In this document: positions 15,763 to 24,000 of the stretch, piece by piece
How positions within the stretch are numbered: position 1 is the first letter of the stretch
Layout of the letters: each line of letters opens with the position of its first letter
Origin: Jejuia sp. UBA6058
GTDB lineage: Bacteria; Bacteroidota; Bacteroidia; Flavobacteriales; Flavobacteriaceae
NCBI GenBank assembly: GCA_002428965.1
Contig: DIYI01000017.1
Coordinates: 374,658-438,657, forward strand
DNA: 64,000 nucleotides
Reading direction: 5' to 3'
Notes under the pieces: model-generated
Told to the model about the DNA's origin: nothing
Databases searched by the model: none
What the model saw: the letters and a program-made list of their open reading frames with translations, nothing else
Position numbers and translations under genes: made by a program

Positions 15763-16210
15763 ATACATCGTTATATTTCTAGTCATAAATTTCGGAGCTC
15801 TGGCTATTGGAAATTGGTTAATGGCAAATGGCCCTAGAGAACCTTGGTACCTAAATTTAAACAAAGCACCATGGACGCCACCTGGATGGGTATTTGGAGC
15901 TGCATGGACCACCATAATGATATGTTTTTCAATCTACATGGCGGCATTACTGAAGCGAAAATTTGATGGTAAAATAATTGCTCTATTCATATTACAGTTT
16001 ATACTAAACGTAATTTGGAACTACGTTTTTTTCAATCAACATTTCATAGGACTAGGACTTACTATCATTACCATGCTAACTCTTGTGGTTGGCACATTTA
16101 CGTTTGGATACCTAAAGCAGTTAAAGCTTAAAACGCTTTTTATCCTGCCTTATTTAATTTGGCTTTGTATAGCCACATCTTTAAACGGATACATTCTTTT
16201 GAATAATTAA
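15749..16210 (+). CDS. tspO: TspO/MBR family membrane protein
   Basis: A 153-aa protein with five transmembrane helices and the TspO signature GPREPWYLNLNKAPWTPPGW followed by VFGAAWTTIM. TspO proteins bind tetrapyrroles, and in several bacteria they take part in the response to light and oxygen, in part by breaking down protoporphyrin. In this operon it stands with photolyases and GPx, as in light-responsive clusters of other marine bacteria. It overlaps Lacal_2735 by 14 nt and ends 1 nt before the SRPBCC gene. Confidence 0.9.
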   Translation: MRLLKYIVIFLVINFGALAIGNWLMANGPREPWYLNLNKAPWTPPGWVFGAAWTTIMICFSIYMAALLKRKFDGKIIALFILQFILNVIWNYVFFNQHFIGLGLTIITMLTLVVGTFTFGYLKQLKLKTLFILPYLIWLCIATSLNGYILLNN

Positions 16211-16211
16211 A

Positions 16212-16673
16212 ATGAAGATATATACATTACATAGAAAACAAAACCTACCTATTTCTGTTGAAAAGGCTTGGGATTTCTTGTCAGATCCAAAAAACTTAAA
16301 AACTATAACTCCCGATTATATGGGGTTTAACATATTATCTGGAGCTGACAGACCAATGTTTGCTGGACAGATAATTCAATATATCGTTACTCCTGTTATG
16401 GGTATTAAAACAAAATGGGTTACTGAAATTACTCATGTAATTGATAAACATTATTTTGTTGATGAACAACGCTTTGGCCCATATGCATTATGGCACCATA
16501 AACATTTTATAAAAGCAATTGATGGCGGTGTTGAAATGGAAGATATCATTGATTACAAGGTGCCATTTGGTATAGTTGGACAATTAGTTCACCCTTTTTT
16601 AGTAAAACCTAAACTTGAAGAAATTTTTAACTATAGAACACAAAAACTAGAAGAACTTTTCGGGAAATATTAG
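16212..16673 (+). CDS. SRPBCC (START-like) ligand-binding protein
   Basis: A 153-aa soluble protein of the SRPBCC fold: it begins with the strand/helix pattern LPISVEKAWDFLSDPKNLKT and has FVDEQRFGPYALWHHKHFIK, typical of the cell-division-inhibitor-like branch found beside photolyase and TspO genes. The fold makes a deep pocket for hydrophobic ligands; the ligand is unknown. It is one nucleotide downstream of tspO and 34 nt before the photolyase gene, so it belongs to operon B. Confidence 0.8.
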   Translation: MKIYTLHRKQNLPISVEKAWDFLSDPKNLKTITPDYMGFNILSGADRPMFAGQIIQYIVTPVMGIKTKWVTEITHVIDKHYFVDEQRFGPYALWHHKHFIKAIDGGVEMEDIIDYKVPFGIVGQLVHPFLVKPKLEEIFNYRTQKLEELFGKY

Positions 16674-16707
16674 TAAGAATACTTTAATACTGAACTAATT
16701 AGACTAA

Positions 16708-18012
16708 ATGAAACAAACTATAAACATCTTCTGGTTTAGGCGAGATTTAAGACTTGATGACAATCATGGTTTTTATGAAGCATTGAAAGGTGGAAAACCT
16801 GTTTTACCAATTTTCATATTTGATATTGAAATTTTAAAGAAACTTCCGGAAAGTGATGCCCGTGTTACTTTTATCCATGATACACTACAAGGCATGATTA
16901 ACATGTTACAAGATAAATTTAATAGCAGCATAGCTATATATCACGGAAAACCTTTAGAAATTTATGAGAAGATAGTTGAAGAATACGATGTTGCGTCTGT
17001 TTACACCAATCATGACTATGAGCCTTATGCTGCTGAACGTGATGAAAGCATAAAAGAATTTCTAAAGGGGTATAATATTACTTTCAAAACCTTTAAAGAT
17101 CAAGTGATTTTTGAAAAGGACGAAGTGGTGAAAGGCGATGGTAATCCGTACGTGGTGTATACGCCTTACATGAAAACTTGGAAATCAAAATTTACTACAA
17201 ACGATATAGAAACTTTTGATTCGGAAGGATTTCTTAATAATTTAATTAAACAAGAACAACTCCCAAATCTAAGTTTATCCGAAATTGGGTTTAAACCATC
17301 AGAACAAAAAATAAAACCATATAAGGTAACTTCAACCTTAATTCAAGAATACGAAGCTACTCGTAATTTCCCTGCTAAAGATGCCACCTCCCGATTAGGG
17401 CCACATTTGCGTTTTGGAACTGTGAGTGTTCGAAAAATGGTCAAACGAGCTATTGCAGAGGAGAATGAGATTTTTTGGCAGGAACTGATATGGAGGGAGT
17501 TTTTTATGCAGATTCTTTGGCATTTTCCTCATACAGCGGAGAAAAGTTTTAAATCTAAATACGACCGTATTCAATGGCGTAATAATGAAACTGAATTTAA
17601 ATCTTGGTGTGAAGGTAAAACTGGATATCCTTTAGTGGATGCTGGCATGCGACAACTTAATGAAACAGGGTTTATGCATAACCGAGTTAGGATGTTAGTG
17701 GGCAGCTTCTTATGCAAACATTTATTAATCGATTGGCGCTGGGGCGAAGCTTATTTTGCCGAAAAACTTCATGATTACGAAATGGCAAGTAACATTGGTA
17801 ACTGGCAATGGGTAGCTGGTTCTGGTGTAGATGCCGCTCCTTATTTTAGAATATTTAATCCCACGACTCAAATTCAAAAATTTGACAAGGGCTTAAATTA
17901 TATAAACACTTGGGTTCCAGATTTTCAGGAATTAACCTACCCACAACCCATTGTAGATCATAAAATGGCTCGTGGTCGTTGCTTAGAGGTTTATAAGGCT
18001 GCTTTAAATTAA
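16708..18012 (+). CDS. phr: Deoxyribodipyrimidine photo-lyase, class I CPD type
   Basis: A 434-aa enzyme that splits cyclobutane pyrimidine dimers with blue light, FADH- and an antenna cofactor. N-terminal antenna domain: NIFWFRRDLRLDDNHGFYEA. FAD domain: ATSRLGPHLRFGTVSVRKM, QELIWREFFMQILWHFP, and the complete ASNIGNWQWVAGSGVDAAPY motif with FRIFNPTTQ after it, so the flavin Asn and the WQW Trps are present. It is the only fully canonical photolyase among the four relatives here and is probably the main repair enzyme. It is the last gene of operon B. Confidence 0.92.
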   Translation: MKQTINIFWFRRDLRLDDNHGFYEALKGGKPVLPIFIFDIEILKKLPESDARVTFIHDTLQGMINMLQDKFNSSIAIYHGKPLEIYEKIVEEYDVASVYTNHDYEPYAAERDESIKEFLKGYNITFKTFKDQVIFEKDEVVKGDGNPYVVYTPYMKTWKSKFTTNDIETFDSEGFLNNLIKQEQLPNLSLSEIGFKPSEQKIKPYKVTSTLIQEYEATRNFPAKDATSRLGPHLRFGTVSVRKMVKRAIAEENEIFWQELIWREFFMQILWHFPHTAEKSFKSKYDRIQWRNNETEFKSWCEGKTGYPLVDAGMRQLNETGFMHNRVRMLVGSFLCKHLLIDWRWGEAYFAEKLHDYEMASNIGNWQWVAGSGVDAAPYFRIFNPTTQIQKFDKGLNYINTWVPDFQELTYPQPIVDHKMARGRCLEVYKAALN

Positions 18013-18027
18013 TGTTGAAAAGCTCCT

Positions 18028-18975
18028 TTATTTTACCAACTTATCAATAATATCCTTTACAGGTAATATAGCCTTGGTATGCTCTATGCTCGGTCCCGCT
18101 ACCCAAACGGTCTTGTAGGTCGCTTTTTTTGCTGCCTTCTCAGTAGCCTTCATTCCAATAGAAAAACGTACCATTTTTACCCATTTTTTTAGCTTACGAT
18201 TCTTGTTTAAAAGATTTTCTATCCATGTAGATTTTGTTCCTATTTTTTGAACATAAGGGGTATTTATGACTGTACATGGTGTCCCAGATATCCGCTCTGT
18301 CATAACAATATCATCTGCTCCATAGTCTACACAGGCTTGTTTATAGTCCTGTGTAACATTAGCTTCAATCGAGGCTATAAATGGGCTGCCAACAGAAACT
18401 CCCGCAGCTCCGTAACTTAGCATTTCATCTATATCCGCCTTACACCCTACACCTCCAGCTGAAATTACGGGAATATTACAATTTGCATTTAATTCTTTTA
18501 TCAAATTTTCTGGTGAAATATTTCCTCTATGCCCCCCTGCTTCATTATTAACAGCAATAATAGCATCTGCCCCAAGATCTTCAACTTTTTTAGCAAACTT
18601 GAGATCTACCACATCACAAAAAACCCTAATACCCACTTTGTGCGCTTCATAAATAGTTTCAGCAGGACTTCCTAACGAAGTAATAATAAAATCGCAACCT
18701 TCTTCACAAATAACTTCAAGTTGATTTCTATATTTAACATTAGACTTATTAACAATTAAGTTAAAACCAAAAGATCCACCTTCAGGCTTTACCGCTTTTA
18801 ATTCCTTTAAAGCTGCACGTAACTCGTCTAACGTTCTATAATTGAGCGCAGGAATACATCCAGCAATACCACCGCGCATTGCTTCTTTAACCATAGCAAC
18901 ATTTGACACTAAAAACATGGGAGCCTGAATAATTGGGTACTTTATATCAAGTAAATCTTTTAAGCTGGTGGCCAT
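18028..18975 (-). CDS. Nitronate monooxygenase (2-nitropropane dioxygenase family)
   Basis: A 315-aa TIM-barrel FMN enzyme. KYPIIQAPMFLVSN at the N-terminus, VNNEAGGHRG around residue 143 with the usual catalytic His, and PVISAGGVGCKADIDEMLSY plus GAAGVSVGSPFIA (phosphate binding of FMN) are seen. The family oxidises toxic nitronates such as propionate-3-nitronate, though some members act on other substrates. It converges with the photolyase gene, only 15 nt apart. Its promoter region contains the palindrome at 19004-19019. Confidence 0.87.
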   Translation of the reverse strand: MATSLKDLLDIKYPIIQAPMFLVSNVAMVKEAMRGGIAGCIPALNYRTLDELRAALKELKAVKPEGGSFGFNLIVNKSNVKYRNQLEVICEEGCDFIITSLGSPAETIYEAHKVGIRVFCDVVDLKFAKKVEDLGADAIIAVNNEAGGHRGNISPENLIKELNANCNIPVISAGGVGCKADIDEMLSYGAAGVSVGSPFIASIEANVTQDYKQACVDYGADDIVMTERISGTPCTVINTPYVQKIGTKSTWIENLLNKNRKLKKWVKMVRFSIGMKATEKAAKKATYKTVWVAGPSIEHTKAILPVKDIIDKLVK

Positions 18976-18989
18976 ATAAATATTTTTAT

Positions 18990-19019
18990 CAAATATACAA
19001 AATATTATGCACGCATAAT
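18990..19019 (-). promoter_or_regulatory. Promoter and palindromic operator of nitronate monooxygenase
   Basis: On the minus strand, TATATTTG (18990-18997) is a perfect -7 box 14 nt before the ATG. Just upstream of it, ATTATGC-N2-GCATAAT (19004-19019) is a perfect 7-bp inverted repeat. It shares the core TATGC(N2)GCATA with the site at 19100-19111. Confidence 0.55.
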
Positions 19020-19099
19020 AAACACACTATACTACTATGTTCTATATGTATTGCTTATTATTTAATTTATTGATAACATGATATTTATCATTTTTTTAT

Positions 19100-19121
19100 T
19101 ATGCATGCATAGTTAATTTTG
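19100..19121 (+). promoter_or_regulatory. Palindromic operator and promoter of the 19147 gene
   Basis: TATGCATGCATA (19100-19111) is a perfect palindrome, followed after 2 nt by the -7 box TAATTTTG (19114-19121). It shares the half-site TATGC/GCATA with the operator of the divergent gene, about 95 bp away centre to centre. The 171-nt gap holds nothing else. Confidence 0.5.
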
Positions 19122-19146
19122 AACTACACTTTTCAAAACTTTTATC

Positions 19147-19647
19147 ATGAAAACACTTCTTAAATTATTAATCTATTTTGCTTTTTTAGGCAATCTAAAT
19201 TCTCAAACCGTTGCTTTACCCGAAACTTTAATTTCTGTTAATACTAATTATTTTAAATCTACAAATATTGAAAATGCCTGCAATAATGTAAAACAATTAG
19301 AACAAGCACTTTTGAACTTTAAACATTCTAATATTGAAAAACTTTATGAAACCAAAAATGATATATACAGAGTATCATTTGAAACTTCTGAAGGAAAAAT
19401 TATAGCTTGGTTTAATAAACAAGGAAAAATAATTAGAACCTATGAAAAGTATAACAATGTTAGACTACCAGAGCCTATTATACAGGCGGTTATTAACAAC
19501 TACCCCAATTACAATATCATTGAAGATATTTACGTTTTGCGCTATCATAGTGAAGCCGCTAAAGTAAAAGAAGAATACAAAATAAAAATTAAAAATCAAG
19601 AAGAAATAATTACTGTAAAGATGAATGCCGAGGGTAATTTTATTTAA
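19147..19647 (+). CDS. Small secreted protein, PepSY-like
   Basis: A 166-aa protein with signal peptide MKTLLKLLIYFAFLGNLNSQ. Two repeats of a beta-alpha type module appear: VSFETSEGKIIAWFNKQGKI and YKIKIKNQEEIITVKMNAEG, separated by VRLPEPIIQAVINNYPNYNI, which resembles the PepSY-like (DUF2874) pattern. Function unknown; such proteins are periplasmic in Bacteroidota. It is transcribed away from nitronate monooxygenase and shares an operator type with it. It overlaps the end of the methyltransferase gene by 4 nt on opposite strands. Confidence 0.7.
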   Translation: MKTLLKLLIYFAFLGNLNSQTVALPETLISVNTNYFKSTNIENACNNVKQLEQALLNFKHSNIEKLYETKNDIYRVSFETSEGKIIAWFNKQGKIIRTYEKYNNVRLPEPIIQAVINNYPNYNIIEDIYVLRYHSEAAKVKEEYKIKIKNQEEIITVKMNAEGNFI

Positions 19648-20840
19648 TCCACAAATACATAATACCCACTTTTTAAATATGCCCCTTCGGGAAACCCAAT
19701 AGGATGGTCTACATCATGTTGGGTTTTTAGTTTTAACTTATATAATCGATCATTTACTGCGAGAGCTTCCTTATTAATTTTATAAAACTCTTCAGCGACT
19801 ACTCGAGATGAACATGATGCGAGAACCAATAATCCATTTTTAGCAGTAAGCTTTTCTCCTAGTATTGCTAATTGCCTATATTTTTTTTTAGCCAACTCTA
19901 TTTCCGAAGCTTGTTTTGCAAAACTTGGTGGGTCTATAACTACCACATCAAAAGTTATTTTTCTTTTTATAAGCTTTTGCATTTCTTCAAAAGCATCTCC
20001 CGCAATAGTCTTATGAATTCCAGAATACGAATTTAATTTTCCGTTTTCTACTGCAATTTCTAAGGCTTGTTTACTAATATCCAAACTAGTAACTTCCTGC
20101 GCCCCATTTGCCAAGGCGTGTACTGAAAATCCGCCCGCATAAGAAAACACATCTAATATAGTCTTACCTTTACTCCATACACCCACTTGTTTTCGATTTG
20201 CACGATGGTCTAGAAAATAACCTGTTTTATGACCTTTAATAACATTGGCAGAAAAATGAACCCCATGTTCTATGAATTTCACAACCTCATCTTTCAGTTC
20301 ACCATAAACAACTTCTCCATCTCTATATTTATGGTTTTTAGATTGTTGTAGACTTCTGCTTAAACGCAGTATGACAGTTTCAGAGTTAGCAACCCTTCTT
20401 AAACTATCCAGCAAATATTCCAAATAGGTCAACCAAATCTCAGAGTACAACTTTACAACAAGGACTTTTGCATATACATCTGCAATTAATCCAGGAAAAC
20501 CATCGTTTTCACCAAAAATTAGGCGATAGCTATTAGTATTTGTTTGTAACAACGCTTTTCGTCTATCAAAAGCTTCATTTATTTTTCTTTGAAAAAATTC
20601 AGAATTAATTTCTTCTTTCTTAGTACCTGAATGCAGCATTTTTATGCGGATGGGAGAATTTTTATCATACAAACCTAACCCGATTACCTTGTTTTTATTC
20701 TTGCTAAAAATTATGGCTAAATCTCCTGTATTCGCATCACTATTTACTTTTGTAATACTATTTGAAAACACCCAAGGATGACCTCTTAATACAAATTGCT
20801 CTCCTTTAGCGTTCAATTTTATGGCAAGTCGCTTTTGCAT
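19644..20840 (-). CDS. Class I SAM-dependent rRNA (cytosine-5) methyltransferase, RlmI type
   Basis: A 398-aa protein with an N-terminal PUA domain (LNAKGEQFVLRGHPWVFSNS) and a Rossmann methyltransferase core (TGYFLDHRANRKQV, LDVFSYAGGFSVHALANGA, VVIDPPSFAK, LVLASCSSRV). The DPPSFAK and Cys motifs match RlmI-like enzymes that methylate 23S rRNA cytosine. The frame is open to an ATG at 20876, but the family starts close to KRLAIKLNAKGE, so I use the ATG at 20840. Monocistronic; it converges with the 19147 gene. Confidence 0.85.
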   Translation of the reverse strand: MQKRLAIKLNAKGEQFVLRGHPWVFSNSITKVNSDANTGDLAIIFSKNKNKVIGLGLYDKNSPIRIKMLHSGTKKEEINSEFFQRKINEAFDRRKALLQTNTNSYRLIFGENDGFPGLIADVYAKVLVVKLYSEIWLTYLEYLLDSLRRVANSETVILRLSRSLQQSKNHKYRDGEVVYGELKDEVVKFIEHGVHFSANVIKGHKTGYFLDHRANRKQVGVWSKGKTILDVFSYAGGFSVHALANGAQEVTSLDISKQALEIAVENGKLNSYSGIHKTIAGDAFEEMQKLIKRKITFDVVVIDPPSFAKQASEIELAKKKYRQLAILGEKLTAKNGLLVLASCSSRVVAEEFYKINKEALAVNDRLYKLKLKTQHDVDHPIGFPEGAYLKSGYYVFVD

Positions 20841-21049
20841 ATTACATTGCATATATTTATGCAGGCAATATAACACCTTATTAAGGCATTGTTTTAAAAC
20901 ATAAAGTATTTATCAAAATTTTCTTCTTTGTGCGACTTTTTTGAACGTCTTGCAGGTGGTTTCTAATTCATTTTATCGAATTTTATTGCTTTTTAACGAT
21001 ATTTATTAAAAAAAACAATATATTCGCAATGGTGAATTAAAAACGCTAA

Positions 21050-21072
21050 TTATTTAGTCCCCAACTAAATAA
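21050..21072 (+). promoter_or_regulatory. Leader stem-loop before the T9SS surface protein
   Basis: TTATTTAGT (21050-21058) and ACTAAATAA (21064-21072) form a perfect 9-bp stem with a CCCCA loop, 7 nt before the ATG at 21080. It could limit access of the ribosome. A TATATTCG box just upstream (about 21020-21027) is a possible promoter. Confidence 0.4.
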
Positions 21073-21079
21073 CCTACTT

Positions 21080-24000
21080 ATGGAGCAAAGCATCAAACTA
21101 TATAGGTTGGCTATTACCGTATGTATAGCTTGTATTAGTTTTATTTCTAATGCGCAAACCATTGCATCCTATGATTTTGAAAGTGGTTTACAAGGATGGA
21201 CTGATGGCGGTTCAGATTCGGGTCTTAATACAGATGCTGTGTATGCCGCAAACGGAAGTCAGTCTATATATTCAAAAGATGATGACACCTCAAATAATTA
21301 TACTACCTCACCAAGTTTAGATCTTTCATCATACAGTTCAGTGGACTTTTCCTTTTCCTTCATAGGAAGAAATCTTGATTCTGGAGAAGGTTTTTCACTT
21401 CAATATTATGATGGTTCTAGTTGGTCAACCCTTAGAACCTATGTTCTTGGTACTGATTTTTCGTCAAATCATGTTAAATATGAGTTTTATGCAACTGTAG
21501 CAAGTGGCCTCTCTTCAAGTTCACAATATAGGTTTACGGGTACCGGCGATCATAATGGAGAATACAATTATTTTGATGATGTTCTAGTAAAAGTATCTGA
21601 AGGTGAGATTGATATACAAGGCAATAATATAACCATTGCAGATGGTGATATTACCCCCAATAATTCCGATCATACGGGTTTTGGTACTGCAAACTTCGGA
21701 ACTCAAATTTCTAGAACTTATACGATAAATAATTACGGAGGCGAAGACTTAAGTATTACAAATATTTCTTTGTCCAATACTACAGATTTTACAATAATAG
21801 CACCGTATTATAGTTCACCCATAGTAGCCACAAGTGGTTCTACTACGTTTACAATACAATTCAATTCTTTGTCTCTTGGCACTAAAACAAGTACCGTAAC
21901 GGTTTCAAATGACGACTCTGATGAGGGAACATATACATTTGACATTGAGGCTAGAGCTGAACAGAATTTTTTTGATAGTGATGGTGATGGTATTTTAGAC
22001 AATGAAGATATTGATGACGACAATGACGGTATTTTGGACAGCACTGAAGAGATTGCTTGTCAAAACTCATCAACTGCCACTACTACCAACTATAAATTTT
22101 TAAATGAAACATTTGGAGAAGGTAGCAGAACAACGATTAATACTACCTATGATGCTATTACTACGTATTGCTACGAAGATGGAACCGCGGGTACAAATGT
22201 TACAGAGTGTCCATCCCTTAGTAATATAAGTTTAAATGATGGTGAGTACGTGGTGTATTACAAAGCTGGAGATGGTGACGGTACCGATGATACCCCAAAT
22301 GACGAAGTGGCCTCTTGGGCTGACGATTATTGGTACACTGGAGAAGATCATACTTCTGGTGACACAAACGGAAGAATGGCCATGTTTAATGCCTCTTACG
22401 ATCCAGGTACATTCTATACAGCTACTATTATTGGAGCCCTACCCAATGTACCCATTACGTATAGCTTTTGGGTATTAAACTTAGATACTACAACGGCTCC
22501 AGGAATTGGTTCCCGCTTAAGGCCAAATATTTTGGTAGAATTTCGAGACGTAAATAATAATGTTTTAGCATCAATTACAACTGGTGATATTGATCCTTCA
22601 ATAAATGGCGATGCCGAAAATAGCTGGCACCAATTTACTGCCGATTTAACATTTAGTGTAAGTGAATTTTATGTGTACTTCATAAATAACGAAGTTGGTG
22701 GTGCTGGAAACGATTTAGCTATAGACGACATTGTTATCTCACAAACGCTTTGTGATAGTGATGGTGATGGTGTAGCAGATGTTTTTGATCTAGACTCTGA
22801 TAATGATGGCATTCCTGATGTCGTTGAAACTGGATTAGGTAGTTATAGTGAAGGCAATGCAACTTTAACAGGTGTTGGTTCTTGGGTAGATGCAAATTCC
22901 AATGGAATGCACGATTTGGCTGAGGGAACAACACCTTTGGATTCAGACGGCGATTCAACACCAAATCACCTTGATTTAGATAGTGATAATGACACAATTT
23001 TTGATGTGGACGAATCTGGAGCAGGAAACTCCGCAGATTCAAGTTATGAAAACGGCGATGGCGACATTACAGGTGATGGTGTAGGTGACGGTACAGATAC
23101 AGATACGGTAAGGGAAACTGATATCGACTCCGACGGCGTTGTAGAATATTTTACTGATGGAATTCTAGATTTATATGATTATTTTGAAGGTAGTGATATG
23201 TCAACCGCTTTTGGCAATGAAAATCAAGGATCTACTGGCACAGGTTGGGAGTATTATGTTATTGATTCCGATAATGATGGAACACCTGATTATCTCGATA
23301 TTACTTCAGATGGATCAACATACGATATATCTCATACGCTTTACGCTAATCTTGATGCTAATGATGATGGTCTAATAGACGATACGAACGACGCAGAAGG
23401 TGATGGTATTTTAGATTTGTTTGACACTAATGATGCGGTATTTGGATCTCCAAGAGATTTAGATAGTAAATTTCAACTTTATTTTGATGGACGAAACGAT
23501 TACGCAACAGATAGTGAAATTTTAAGTGGATTACAAAATGTTACCATAATGGGATGGGTAAAAATAGATGCCGATTTCAGTGGTTACAGTATGGTTTTTG
23601 GTCAATCTAATATTGAGTTACAAGTTCATAATTATTCGTCTCCACGTGTTTATGGAAGAGTAAATGGTATTTCTATCTCCAATAGCACCAGTACACACCC
23701 AATAGTAACTAACCGTTGGTACCATTTAGCTTTGGTTTATGATGGCATAAACGATTCGCTAAAGCTATACTTAAATGGAGAGAATATTTCTTCAACAACT
23801 GGAATTGGCAGTACATTAAACACAAATACTTATCCATTTACAATAGGTAAAGCAGCAAGCATATATGATAATACTTCTTATTTTAAAGGTTACATAGATG
23901 AAGTCCGCGTATTTAGTAAATCGCTTTCCGATAATGAGCTTCAAAAAATGATATATCAAGAACTTGAAGATAATTCTGGTATTATACGTGGCACAGAAAT

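Noticed and set aside
22734..23042. Minus-strand open frame in the TSP3 repeat region of the 21080 gene
   Set aside because: Repetitive GAT/GGT codons of the calcium loops give open antisense frames rich in His, Leu and Asn; no promoter or family pattern.
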